Source of the DNA: Sebastes aleutianus
Lineage: Eukaryota; Chordata; Actinopteri; Perciformes; Sebastidae
Assembly: GCA_916700875.1 (NCBI GenBank)
Contig: CAKAKS010000031.1
Location: forward strand, 14,085,124-14,149,123
Reading direction: 5' to 3'
Length of the DNA stretch: 64,000 nt
This document shows positions 12,501-27,500 of this stretch, in pieces. The notes beneath the pieces are model-generated. The model did not search any database, was not told the DNA's origin, and was given only the letters and a program-made list of their open reading frames with translations. The number at the start of each line of letters is the position of its first letter. Positions within the stretch are counted from its first letter, which is position 1. A program made the translations under genes and the position numbers.

Positions 12501-15500
12501 AACAGACATACGTATAAGAAGACAAATCCAAAGTAACAATCACATTGAGTCCCTCATTATTGACCAAATACTGAATTTCACACTTCATCTATTCTCTTTC
12601 TGTCGCTTCTTTACTGCTCACTTGTACTTTTTTTTCTTTCCAATTCTCTCCAGAATTTGGAAAGGCAATATTTATGTAATTTCATAGAGGCCATGGTAAA
12701 TGAATAGATCAATTACTCTTTATCCAAATAGTTTATGTTCGTGTGTAGATGAGAGAGAAAACAACTTGACATGATATGAAGTGAACAAACTGATGAGCTT
12801 TTCCTTTCACATCTTCTCTGTTTCATTATTTCCTCATCTCTGTTCAGTTTCAATAATACCATCTCCACGATAACATATTGTTGCAATATTCTATCAGCCC
12901 GAGTCACATCATCATGAGGTAATATTCATCCCTCGCTCGCACTCGGCATTAAGGAAAAGTGCTACCAGGTGTTGCTTTCAAACAGGAGGTGATAAAAAAA
13001 TCCAATTACACCATGAAGTCATGGATGGCAATATAGTGCAGTCACTCTCACTTTGATAGTGGTACTGAAAAACGATTACTCTGTAATGCTTTACAGCTTT
13101 TATTCAGGAGCAGTTATGATGATGGGGCATTCGGATGGGCCTGTCTGGTTATTTCTATATAATGAAAGCTCTCCCTTCTCTGCTCACCAGCATTGAAAAA
13201 CAATTGATGTAGTTTATTTATACATTTACTGTATATGTCATATGATCCATCTATGCTCAACCACAATCCCTCTAGGAGAACAACACTGTACAGTTATGCT
13301 GGCGACTCTGTGGCTGAATGTTAACATGCTGATGTTTAGCAAGTATGTTCACCATCTTAGTTTAGTGTGGTAATGTGTTAACATTTGCTAATTAGCACTA
13401 AACACATCCCCTGATCTCCTTCGTTTTGAAGGTATTTGGTCATAAACCAAAGTAATAGACAAATGAATAATCTCACCAGATGATGACAGTAGATGAAAAG
13501 TTAATGGGATCACCTAAGTTACTGATTCATCCTGAGAGGGAACGTGAATGTATGTACCAATTTTCATGGAACCACAAAATGTCAACTTCATGGTGCTAGA
13601 GGAATAGTCAGGAGATCAACAAAATGAGAAGGATTCATACTCTGGTTGACAACGAATCTCTGTACAAAATGTCATGGCAAACCAGCCAATATTTGTTGAG
13701 ATATTCCAGTCTGGACCAAAGTAAGTGGTGAACTGACTTGTCATCCCTAAAGCCACTCTGCTAATGTGACTTAAAACTGAACACTACACCTTCGGAGACA
13801 TAAAGAGATCCAAATGATACATTAGGAAAACAATTGAGGGGGAAGTTGTAGAAGAGTAAGAAAAGCAGAATATGTTATCTGACAGTTAAAGTGACAGATT
13901 TCAGATTGACTTCTGAGATATCTCTCTCTGAAATGGGCCTTTAGAAACTTGGAACAGAATGAGTGTGTATCACAGGATCTATTAATTTCAATTTATCATC
14001 TTCTTACAGTAAGATTTTCCATTTGCTACTTCCAATTTAATGCATGAATCAAATGACCCGTCTACAAAAAGGTCATGCTTGTTTTTGCAATAACATCAGG
14101 AGGGAAATATAATCCTGGTAAAACAAAGTAAATCACTGACTGCAACGCTGCAATCCAATGGGTCTACCTTGCTTTTACAGTCTTTTTCAAGGGTACAGGA
14201 TATACAGAGCAGCCAAGTACTTATTCACTCACACAACGTAATATTTACTACCTGAAGGAGGGCCTTAAGAACATCCCTCACTGCACTTGAGGCTCCCGCT
14301 GAAGAATATTAACCTGCAACAATCTAATTTCAAGTCTTTGATTAAAACAATTAGGCTGCCACTCAGGAGGCCCTCCGTGAGGTGGGGGCAGGCCACATGT
14401 AGTGTGCATCTAAATATACTGTGTGCAATTTTGTGCGCAAGTGTTCGTGTGTTTCATTGAGTGCATACTGTATGCCTGTGTTTATTGTGGGCTTGTATTG
14501 TGTGTTGTTCTAATATTTGATCAAATTGACGTGGTGAAACACAATGAGTGACGTACTGACAGAGGCACAGATTCATGCACATAGAACCTGGATGCTTTCA
14601 TGTTAAAGCTTAATTCAGATGAACTCTAATAAAGTGTAAGAGTAGAGTATGTTTATGTACACGTGTCTACAGGCACCTTATGTAAGGGTGGGATGACAAT
14701 CAGTATAACCATCTTTCAAATATATCAACAGGAAAGTGAAAGAAAAGCAGAGATGACATCAGATAAAACAAGTCTTGACATAAAATTAAAACTATTTTTT
14801 TCCATTCTTTTAGTTATTTTGAAATGAGTAGTTTTTGTTGTTTAAGCTAAAATGTTTCCGTTTTATTCTTACGGGCTGGACAGACCATTGTTTCTGTGTC
14901 TGTCTTTAAATTTGTGTCAGTAAATTACATCTCAGCATATGTTGTGGTGTTTGTGGGTGGGAGAGAGAGCTGATCTGAGGACGGTTTCCTGTGTGACCCA
15001 ATATTTCATGTCACAATAACATCCCCACTTATAGCAAATAACCAGCTTACCAAAATAACCAGGGTTAGTTGAACAATCATGAGAAAATAAACATCTATGT
15101 CCGTCTCCAGAAGATCACGAGAGAGGCAACAACATCCCATGGAAACTGGGTTCAAGTTCATTTTTACTGAACTGTATCTTTATTAAATTATCATTTAGGG
15201 ACATGCCTATTGGCCATATAATACTCTACCTTATTGTACTTACTCTCGTTATATCATTAAGTAAACAAGTCTAAGTAATATTTGGTTACTTTGCAGATTA
15301 AAGCACTTTTAAAACAAAATGACATTATTTTTATCTGGCATTTTCCATTCAGACAAATTGAATTTAAAATTGATGATTTCTTGTGTTGTCCCTTTGATAA
15401 CCTTTTCTATTTTGACACTTGGACATGAAAACAGGCAGACCGGGAGAGGTAGACAGGCAAAACCGAGATGGTAATGATATATGACATGTCTGAAAGTTAA

Positions 15501-18500
15501 AACGACATGCCTAGTAAAGACACCGGGTGATGGATACTAAGCTGAAGGTCAATACACTAAAGCAATAAAATAACCTCAAACCAACTACGCAATTTATAGT
15601 CTGGGTGGAAAATCTGTCAGGTCTTTGATATGGAGGGTCTCGGAGATAAACTGCTGATACATGAAAATAACGTTCTCATCACATACCAGATGTATGCAAT
15701 GTCAGCGCTGAAATTTGTTTTAAATTTGGTCTTATTGTCCAGTTAGAAGAACATTCAAACTATTACACTGCAGTCGTACTAAAAGTCTAAAATCTGCAAT
15801 TAGTGCTTGCAGTCCAAACACACCTTTCCAGAATGATAAGTGTTTAAGTCGCTTGGGGTGAAATGGTAATATTTTCCCCCGATGAAGGCCAGCTTAACTC
15901 TTTAAGAAGAAACTCTTTTTGTAAATGCAGTATGTGAATGAACTCCAGCCTCTGCTACAGCACACAAATGCTTAAAATCAAAAAGGACATAATTACTTCC
16001 AAACCGCTTTGTTTATATTCAGACAAGTCTGAGTCAATATCTGGCATTGATTCTCAAAAAGGCTATTTAACAGTCGACCTCAGCTCCTCTCAATGTGTTT
16101 GAACAGCAGAGAGAGCTCAGATCTAAATCACTCTCCACAGCGACACACTAGGGGACAGTCAAAGAGCGTGATATGAATGCGCCTTTGTTGTTTTGGCATT
16201 TTTAGCATGGGTAATTAGAGATGAAGCTCTTTATAATATTCAGCAAGACCATGCTGAGTCATTATGCACAGCACCTTACATAACAACAGCTAAGAATACA
16301 ATGCTGCGCGAGCTTGTCAGTTGCTCGTGTACTTCATGCAAATCAAACAAAATCAAAACACATGTGGATTTCATTCATATTCATGAGTGAGAGAACAAGG
16401 GGGGAGCGATATCCCAAAAGCATTCGTGACACTTTTCGACAAGAATATCAATGAGTTTCCAGAGTAACACACACACACACACACACAATATGAGCTTGTT
16501 GACTGACATTTAACTTCAGACGTACTAAACTTTGAGTCCTGCACTTGTTCAGAATGAGCACATCACAGACAATGTGATTGTTATGCCACCTGTGGCTTTT
16601 TTCACCTAAAGGTTATTTCATTTTGCCAGTGATCCATATCATTTTACAGGGGCCTCCCTGAAATCTAGACATAGATTAGTCTGACCTCAGTTACCCAGGG
16701 TGAACCATAAGCACTCTAATTACCTTATAAACACTGGACCCCCCCTGAACCAACATGGTGGACCGGCCTGGCCTGGCTTTGTCTTGTAATGAAACACACT
16801 AATTCACACCGACACACGAGTTACGTAAAGTGGAAGCAACTATAGCATGAGCAAAAGCTGCACACAAGGATGATGCATACAGTGCATGCACCTTCGCAAG
16901 AGGCCCTCGGCATCACATCCCAGCATGCTCTTCTCTCTAACAGGAATAACAATTACAAAACTAAAGGGTATCGCACACACACACAAACACACACACAGCT
17001 GTGAGACAACACATGCAGTCTTGCTCAGCGGAGGCTTATTTGTCTAGCCGTGATATACAATCACATGTCTGCATTCCACTCGAGAGAAGATGTTTGTCCA
17101 AGTGGAGAGGACACAACTTCCACACTTGTACTGATTAGCCTGCTCATGCTGAACGGTGTGGATTAGGAGTGACTTAAAAGACACACTAACCAATTAGTAT
17201 ATGAGCGTATGAAAGTAATATGCAAGATGAGCATATCGTTTGTTATCAGGAATGGTTGCGTTGCTTTAAATGCTGCGGACGCAAGGAACTGTGGGATGTT
17301 TTTCTCTCCTTTCCTTTCGTAAAAGGATGGTCCGGTGTACCCTATGCTAAAGGAGATAAGAAAGGAAGCATTGAAGCGCCTTTCCTTAGCATTTAGAGAA
17401 TTCAAACAGCTCTTATCATGGCTGCTACTTAGATACTTCCGGGTCATTTCACTCCGTTAGGAACCTTCCTAAGCAAAAAAAGACTTTTCAACTGCAGCTC
17501 AAGGCAAAGAATGAAGAAGCTGCGCTTTTTTCCCAGGAAAATCTTACCCTTCCAACAGGATGTTGCTATTGTCAAGATCACGGTGGGCTCCGGTTTACAC
17601 TGCCAAGCATTTGGTATGAGTCTAAGTCAGCTGATTCTTGTGTAAAACCTGCAACAAAGGCAAAACCCATTCAGTGTGTTTGCATAAAACCATCTGTTGA
17701 ATCAGACATTTCCTCATCAACAATAACTCAGTCTTCAGTCTGTAGTCTGGACTGCAGCAGTTCCCTTCAGCCTCCAGCTCCTTCAGCTCATCCAGATGTA
17801 GCCTCCTCACTGAACTCGCCCTCTCTCTTTAGCTGCTAATTTCAAATCCAAAACCCTGGCACTGGTATTCTGGACTAAATGGTAATCCACAACACAACTG
17901 TTCATCTTTTCATGTATACTGCTTTCTTAGTATTCTGTAGTCTCCCCTAGAAGGATCAATGCTCCACTCACTCTCAAATCTACACAGCAGGCTCACTCGT
18001 TATCCTCTATTGTAGGCTCAAAGTTCAGTTTTCAAGAACTACCGTCATACGTCACCTTATCACAACTCACTCTGCAGTCAAAAAACAGACATATTTAAAT
18101 AAAACGTCTGATACTACACTGCAATCAAAATATGTTCCTCTGACTGATGAATACTACCACAGCAAAAAGTAGGGAACCAAAAAGTGCTCTATATTAAACA
18201 AAGTGCTCCGTCTCCTCTTCCTATAGACATCATAGACTCCTCATTCCATTACTTGTATGTACTACTACTTAAATCTGACTATAAAGCAAAGAATCTCTGT
18301 CTGTCTGTGCGTATGTCCTTCGCATATCTCGAGAGCCGCTCATCCGATCTACTTCATACTTGGCGGGTGTATTGGTCAGGGCCCAAAGGAGTGTAGTGTC
18401 AAATGTGGTGAAATCTGACCAGATGGTGGCACTATAACAATTAAGTTTACGTTTGACCTGTAACTTTTGAACCGTAAGTCTCAGAAACAAAATTTAATTT

Positions 18501-21500
18501 TGTCCTGGGTGCTATAGGTCCAGACAAAACTATTCATGTAAGCCACACCCATTTGCGTCTGGTCTTTTCTGCTACTCCTCCTAAAAATTTTGAGCAATCG
18601 TCACCAAATTTGGTACAGAAAATCTCTGGACCAAGCCGGAAAAAGTTATTTTTTTGGATTTTTGATGTTCCATACAGTTTTGCTATAGCTAGCCCTCAAA
18701 GTTACCCCAAATGCTGTGGGCAGGGCTTATATTACAAAAAATTCTGCTTTGTGCTATTGCGACCACATTAGGTGGACATATGTAGATATGATGTATGAGT
18801 AACCATGACACATTTGGTGCCATTTGGCCAATAGGTGGCAATGAAGCAGCATCATCTAACTATAAAGGAAGGAATCTCTGTCTGTGTATATGTGACTGCC
18901 CTTTGCATATCTCGAGAACGTTCATCCAATCAACTTCACACTTGGCGGGTACAAGCAGCCATACCACAGTTCTTGACAACAGTGCAAACAGAACTTCCAG
19001 GGGCCAAGCAATCAGCCCGTTCAGGATGGGCACGTACTCCGAACGTGTACCGCACTAGTGTAATAAATAACGAAGAGGATAGGATATCTAATGTTGTGTG
19101 ATAACCATAACCAGTATAAGTGCTCACTTTTATATAAACCCTCTCAGTTATGCTTAGACTTGCAGACAAACACACACCCACACGCATAAAAACATCAGAC
19201 TCCCTCTCTGCAGTTTCAGGGTCACCACAGTGCAATATAAACAAATGAACAAAAGTGCACTAAAGTTTGTAAGGCCTCCTGGTTTGGACGTTTGTTCTGG
19301 ATATTCACATTGTGTCATTTAGAAATAAAACTCCAGCATGTCAAAATGTGCCATATTTCTGTAAGGACACACTGGTCGTCATGACAAACAGGAAATAAAG
19401 TTAAACACATTAGAACTAGACAAAATACAGTATATTAAGAGGGACAGTTCCTTCTGCAAATGCTCTAGCCAAAAAAACAACCCCCCGGAGGAGAACGAGT
19501 TTATAGGAACACATTAAAAAAACAAAGTACAGAGAGTACGTCTTTAGAACGCCGGGATACTTTTGTGTTTCCAAACCTCCAAACTGAAAAAACTCCACTC
19601 TTGGAAAGGTCATTTATTCTGTTAAAAATACTACACTCAGAAAAGGAAGGAATCAGACATCAGGGTTTGTTGCAGACCATCATTTCCTCAACAGTGGCAG
19701 ACTTTTAGTCATGATTTTGAATGCACCAACATTCCTCTTATGTTGCTGTTACTTCAGCTATTATGTCCCATTATTGTCAGTGATTAAAACATAATTACAG
19801 GCGATTGTTTGGAGATGCCATAAGACGTAAACAATGTTGGAAAAATATGTTTTTCCACAAGCTGATATCTGTCGGTTGGAGGCCTGCCATTACAGACAAC
19901 AGTTATAACCCCAGAGCACTTAGCAGTATAACTCAGCGTAAAGACTAAAGGGACATTTTATAAACTAAGGGGTCCAACAACAACTCAGCTGTTCAAGAGC
20001 TTCATGCAAGCACTCAAATTTATAAGGAGGGTGGAATAGAGACAGTTGTTATTGGCACAATACCTCGACAACGCAAATGAAATGTGTTTAATATCTAACG
20101 GTATCTGGTGTTGTACTAAGATGACACCACATAGAATATGTGACTGATAAACACACACTTATAATTAGATAATAACTTATATGTAAATAATAGTAATAAT
20201 CCACAATCAAAATCCGGTACTTTATTCATTCATCGAGCCGTGCAAGTCACTGCATTTCCTACAACACTGTTTCAACCCACAACAATATTTCAGAATAAAA
20301 GCCTTGTGTTAACAAATGAAGGAATTCTGTCCACAGAAAATCAGCTTTAGGGCTTTTATTTTGAAATGAAAGCAGTAAGTGTTGATTTTAAAAAATAAAT
20401 CTTTACTTTTTTCATGTCAATATTCTACAGATACAGACATTGAAAGTGTAGTAATGTTGCTGGTATGATGTCAATATATGGTCAAAAGATCACTTTCACT
20501 GTCTGTGACATATTCTACAGATATGTAGATATCGAAACTGTAGTAATGATCGTTTTCCCTGTCTGTTGCTGTGAACCACGCGCTCACGCGGGCAGTGTGA
20601 GCAGCGTGTCCATGTCAACAGGCGTCCCTCGCTAAAATAAAAAACAACAGGTTCTGCAGCCGCCACGCGCCGCTGAAGTTCCCTGTGTTGACGGGGCGTT
20701 AGCGACAGAAGAACTCTAAGACAAGCTGCCAGACACACAGCCCTGACAAATTACATTATACAACTCGCTAATGTTAGAAAACAACAGCCTACCTCCACAT
20801 CCAGCAGGCAAACAGCGACATCAATCAATCCATGAAACCAAAACTGTGAGTTTAATGAGGCTAAAAGGCTCAATAGAGTGACACTTCTCTGTGGGTTATT
20901 CACTAAAATCAACCCCTTTTACATTACATGTAGTCATCTGACTGTATCTTAATATGAAAAATACTAAAAAGAGCGTCGAACACACCATGACCCAGTCACG
21001 AATCCTGCACTTAACTAGATGTCCCAACTCTGCTGAAGTCCTGACAGGATTGATAGGAAAAGAAATAGTGCACATGCAGATGATAATGTAGTAAATGAAA
21101 TGCAGGGAGGAAGCCACAAACAGAGCAACTGGAAAGAAAATGACGTTACAGAGGCATGATATTGGGATACAAGATATTACTGATGCAAAAGAAAAAAACA
21201 ATTTAGTTTCCCTTTTACATGACAAATATCCTCTCTTGGACAAAATCCACTCTTTTCCATTTAAAATTAATTGCTCTCTGCAATGCTGTATAGGGTGAGA
21301 GCATATATACGTTTGCCCAGAGAATTAATGGCGCCCCATTTGATCACTAACATGGTACATTAACATAACCTATTGGTTAATGACTGTTTGAACTCAGTGT
21401 TCATGGCCCGAGACAGTCACACAGCTTTGGTACAATACCCCTTGGTAAGGGGGCCCCTCATTTAAAACAAACACACAGTCTGGTTAGAAAATTGTGCAAA

Positions 21501-24500
21501 TGCATCGCTCAATTTAATGTCACTAGTTCAAAACTCTGCTTTTAATTCTTTCCCTTTTTGTTTTCATTTTCTCTCTTGTGGCACAATGGTAATGGGAAGG
21601 CCTGGAAAATATTCTGTCAGAGCATGTAGCAATACAATAAAGTCACGAGTTGAAGGGAACTGTTGCTGCTAGTTATAGAAAAGTCATTGGGGTTACTGTA
21701 GTCTGTTAAAGGTATAGTTTAACATTTTGAGAAATACACTTATTTGCTTTCTTGTAGAAAGTTTGATGGGAAGATTGATTCCCCGCTCATATTTGTACAT
21801 TAGGGTGACCAGGTGTTCCACTTTACGAGGGACTGCACAGTATTTTATCCCTTGTCCCATATATTGAGACGATGTCCCACATTTTCATTTTCATTGGCTC
21901 TCGTTTTCAAAAGTCAAACCACTGCAGGACAGATGCTTTTTTAAAATCTGGCTTTTATCCAATGGCTGTGAAGAAAGCAGACCTGGGTCAAGTGCAGGTT
22001 AACATTTCACTGTCTTTGCTACACTATGCCCAACAGAGAAAAGTCACAAGCTATGCAGATTTAGGTGGAATATGACGGAAACTACCACAAAGAAAAGGAG
22101 GAGCAGCTACAACAAAGACTGTGAAACTACTTATAAGTATCTATAAGCCGGTGGAAGGCGATTCTCTGAGTTTTTTTGTGAAATTTGCCAGTTATTTTTC
22201 AATTTCACACAGGAGGAATACGACATGAAGTGACACGGTTCACTTGAGTCTCACAAGATGCGTGTGGCTCAAAAAGAGATGTGCCGATCTACGGATGCAT
22301 TCAGGCAAAGCATAGAGATGTTACAAGATAAGGGGCAGAATAGAAATGTTTATTATTTAAGTTAGATAGACATTGTATCAAAATTGAAGACTATACTCTC
22401 AGCCTTGGTAACGTGTCCCACATTGTCCCACACAAACATACTCTTTGTCCCACATCTGGTTTGTTGGGATCTGGTCACCCTACTGTATGTTCAATATGAA
22501 GCTACAGCCAGCAGACAGTTAGCTTGTTGTCCAAAGGTAACAAAATCAGTCCACCAGCACCTCTAAAGCTAACTAATTAACATGTTATATATCATTTGTT
22601 TAATCTGTACAAAACTCAAAGTGTAAAAACAACAAGCTGCTCCAGCTTCATATTTATCATATCCATGGGAGTGGTATCGTTCTCATCTAACTCTTGGCAA
22701 TAAAGTAAATAAGTGTATTTCCACAAATGCAGAACTATTCATTAAAAACAACTGTATGCCCACTACAGAAAAAAAAATATTATTATCTGAATCAGTGTTC
22801 TGACAAAGAGACTCACTTGTCTTGGGTGTAACATCCCAAATTAAAAACAGTAAACAAGTGTCCCTGCCTGTCTGACCAATATGCAGCCATATAGGGAATT
22901 TATTACTGTTATGATACACAGCAACTAAACAATGTCTACATTTTGTGTGTCAGTAAAGGTTCACTTGAAATAAGGACCTCTTCCCATATTAGCTCTACGA
23001 TCCATCTGCTGTTAGCAGCTACCTTGGCCATGTACAGCACTCCTGCTGCGCTGGCATCTGCAACATAATCCAACAAAACCAGCAGTTTTTCAATGAGACT
23101 CATTGCAGCAGAGCACTTCAGCTTGGCTCAGCTTTGGCGGACAGCTGGAGCCAAAACACTACCATTCTGCTATACCAGCGGCAGCCCAGGCCTCTGCCTC
23201 GCTTTGATGCGTTTCCTCAGTGGTGTTCCACGATTAAACAAATCTGATTTGACTCTGACCATATGTTATGAAATGTGTAGTGTAATCCATAATGAAATCT
23301 GTCTGCTTTTATGTCATATTTTTAGTTGAGAAACTCAAAATTTTCATTTATATAAACTTTCAGTTAAAAAGCGAAGGACAAGTGCGGAGCTGTGTGTGAT
23401 GTCTCTGATACTGACACTTCAGGAAATTATACAGAGCACAGCTGTCTGTGGCCTGTTACAGTAAACCGCCATCAGTCCTTCCATGTGTTTCTAACTCAAA
23501 CCATTCGACTGGACACGAGCCAGATATCACCAATCCCCTTCAAACACTGAGCTTACTGTGAAAGCGTGCAACCTCCACTGCAGGGAAATGTTAAAAGAAT
23601 CTTGAAGGGATTATTAGTAATTGAATTAATTTGTTATTATTAACAGATTTAACAGCTCATTACATTAACAGAGTGGTAAAAAAAGCTGCTAAAAAATAAA
23701 GCACTGCACTATGAATAGCCAAATTATGCAAATGGTGCAAAAAAGGATTTTAGGAAAACTGGTCTCTGAAGAACTGGCCTCCTGAAAAGGTGAACTAAAA
23801 TCAACAGTAACCTGTGAGACATTATTTCCCTTTTAAAGGGAACATCTTTCATCACAATGTAGAAATGTACGGTTCACTCCAACAATATTCATAAAGATAT
23901 AGATGCAAAAAGCAGATGTTCTTTTTTTCTCAGCTAAGACCTTTCAGTAGTTGTGTAGCTGTGTCACTACCTCCTCCTGTTGATTTAATGAGAAATACAT
24001 AAAGTACAATATAAAAAAGAGCTCTCAATCAATCAATCAATCTAGGGTCCATTCCTACGACTTAACAGTGGGGCTTCAAGCCGGTACTTGAGAGAGAAAT
24101 CAATACAGTCATTTACCGAGGAGCTAGAAAAGGCTTAACAGCAAGCACACTTGGGAGCATCGAATGAAGTGCGACAAAGCTACGAGAGGCGTTCAGAAGA
24201 CTGGATGCATCGAATTTTGATATCTACGGCTTACATGATCTGTTTTTGCCACGTGTGTTTGACCAGTTAATATGTGCTGGATTCCTTCTCCTAACGTCCC
24301 CTGTGTTTAGCCATGCTGTCAGTCTACCACAATGGTCTCGACTGAAATATCTAACAACAACTTTTGGTGGGATTGCCATGCAATTTTGTACAGACATTTG
24401 TGATCCTCACAGGATGAATCCTACAGACTTTTGTGATCCCCTAACTTTTCGTTTAGCGCCACCAACAGCTCAAACCATTCACTTTTCACATCTCAAAATC

Positions 24501-27500
24501 TACTTGAAGGATTGGCAAAAAAATCTGTACAGATATTCAGATTCCATGTACTTAAACATAAACTCCTTTATTACCGTTTGCATACTGGTTTTTGTTAGGA
24601 AGTTAAACAGGTCATAATTCCCTCTCTATTATCTATTTTATATTGCTGTGAAAACATCTCCTTCAAACAACTGGATTTATTCAAGTTTCTCGCCAAAACC
24701 TACATTTTACATTTTTCATTTAACACGATAACATTAGAATTTACCTTTGCCCAAAACTACTTTTTACTGAACAGAGCCTGCATTATATGTAATCTAATGT
24801 AATTGAAATCATCAGTAACGTAACATCTCTCGTCCTACTGGTTTCAACATGGATTTGTTGCTTGCAATGTAGCATCATCAGGGAAAAAATATGGTGGGTC
24901 CCCTGGACGCGTCAATAGTGAATTTACTGAATCCCAAACACATTTTCTATTGTCCCCAGGACAACAGGACGCCGTTGGGTTCAAGCACTGATCACATACG
25001 GTACCTGCATTACTCTAGAAAAACGAGTACTGTCACCTTTTCAGAATTTTCGCATTGACTTGGTGACATCCTTAGGACACTGAACAAAGAGTATTGTTAA
25101 CAAACTTTAAAAAATGACTTAAATTTGTAACACTCAAATGAATTAAGTTTTTTCAACTCAATTTCAAAGCAATTGTGTTGATCTAATTTGTGAACTTGAT
25201 TTGAAAAAACCTTAAAAAAAATAATTTGTGTTACTTATTTGAAGTAATTTTTTAAGTTGGTTTTTATGTCTACATGTGAGGTAGTTACTGTATTATATTT
25301 CTCCTTTAATCTGATTCATATGTTCTCATTAAATGCAGTGTGTAAGCTAACAGAGATGTGTGGTATGTGACATATGTTAGCCCACTTGAGGCTTTGTGGT
25401 TTTCATGTTATTTTAATACTTGCATGTTGTGAAATGTAATATTCTGTCCAGGGATTGCACATAAAAATCAGCCAGCATTGGTGAGCTCAAATTATAATTT
25501 AAAATGACGCTTATTCATGTGCAGGTTTCCTTGCAACTTAAATCCGGCCTGTAGCTCTATAACTGCTGTATAACATGGTCTTGACAGGTGGACAAACACA
25601 CTGATTAAATTACAACTGACACACAAATATTGAAATTCAGCAGCATACAAGCAAAACTCAATGGAGGGGGGCAACATCTGCGCTGCCAAAAGCCACCAAA
25701 CATGAAACCCCTTTTTCCAAAATGTGTTATTAACATTGAATGCTGCAGCTGTTTATAATTTAACATGACTGGACTGGTGGATGGCGGTGTGTTCACTGGT
25801 GCAGGCGGACATTTCCTCTGGCCAGCTGCTGTCCTTCAGGACTGATAAATTAGTGGTTTATTCTTTTCTCTTATGGGAGAATAAATTAAGGCTTCAAACG
25901 ACCAAACGATGAATAACAATTAGCTATGACAAAAAATGCACACAGAGTTTAAACACACACTCAATTGCTTTAAATTAGCTGATTAACTTGTCAAGAAGTT
26001 CCTGTTTCACAGTAGTGGGTGTTTTTTATGCAAAGTGCTGCTATCATATTATTTAAATCTATTTTTTCTGGGTAGAATGTAATAACATGTTGAATACAAC
26101 TAGAGCAGTCTTGGATATACAGAGAAGCAGAGGCATGGAGGCAGAAAAACCACAGCCTGTGGTTTACATATCACCACATCTCTTAACCATTTTTAAAACC
26201 ACAGCGTGACCAAAGCGTGACCACACTTCAGTTCTCCATGGAAAGAAACAGATGGGTGAATAAGCAGCAGCCAAAAGAAACAAGAGTGGGATTTTAAGAA
26301 ACCAAAATATCCGAAAAAAAAAAAATTGTTGATACATGGATTAGAGAAGTAAAAATAGCTGTGAGCTGAAAATGTTAAGTTGAAGGTGAAACAGACAAAA
26401 CCTCAAAGATCACCAAAGACACCAAATAAATCTTTAAAAAGGTCAGAACATGTAGCACCAGCACTCATTCATAAACACACATAACACAGATACCAATTGC
26501 TTCTATGTTTCGACTGTATGTTAGCGCACATGCGCTTATGAAATTACTCTGATCTAAAATGACACTATAGGTGAAAAGAGGCCTTGTAGTTATTAGGGGT
26601 GGTTAGGGCTGGTTAATGCCAGAATCGAAATATTTGCTTCATTTGAGTCTATGTGGAGGTAGAAAAAAGTTACCGCTTTTATTGTTATAGTCTGAGTAAC
26701 GTGACGTCATATCCGTTCCGTATCCGTCAACCAAAACAAACCGCAGAAATTGAAAAAACAGTGGAGGTCTGCGTGGATACGACCTGCACCCTCACATTTT
26801 AAATCCAAAGTGGTTAACGCTACACATACAGTAAAGTATGGAAACACTTTGGGTTTCACACATTGCCAGGAAAAGCAGCACTAAACATCATGGCTAAAGC
26901 TGCATGCTAACTCGTGCTAACTGCATGTTAACGTTATTGTATTATGGTGACGTGTGGTCAAGCCAGCCGTCAATCTCATCTCTGTGGTCAAATCAGCCGA
27001 CGCTACAACTGTAGAGCACCCGTATACTGACATTTATGTTAAATGCATTCAAAAGGCCCCGATGGAGCTGACCATGGATGTATAAAGAGAACAAAGCTGA
27101 CGGGGAGAGCTCAGAGCTAGCGACGGACTTGGAGAAGTTAGAGGAAGTATGCACGTCCGGTTTTCAAAATAAGGTGTTAACAAACGGTACAGTACATACA
27201 AAACACATACAGTATACAGAAATAAATCTGATTATATTCACCAGAAGTATAAAACATTACATGTCCCTCATAAATCAAAAAGAAAATACCACTAATTTGT
27301 AAGGGAAATGTCTTTATTCTGTGATTTTTGGGTTGCTGGAAAAAAGGTAATAAATAATGCCTGACAATGACTGATATATTTGACTTCAGGACATCTCAGA
27401 TTACATACTGTACATGCTGAAAATCAAACATGTTTACTGTCAATCCATTTAGATATTTTCCATAGTAAAAGTCTTTAGAAGTGTATGATTCAGCTTTTTC

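Noticed and set aside
24246..24617. 123-codon open frame
   Set aside because: It lies over a repeat family that occurs four times in the window, with no conserved protein character between copies.
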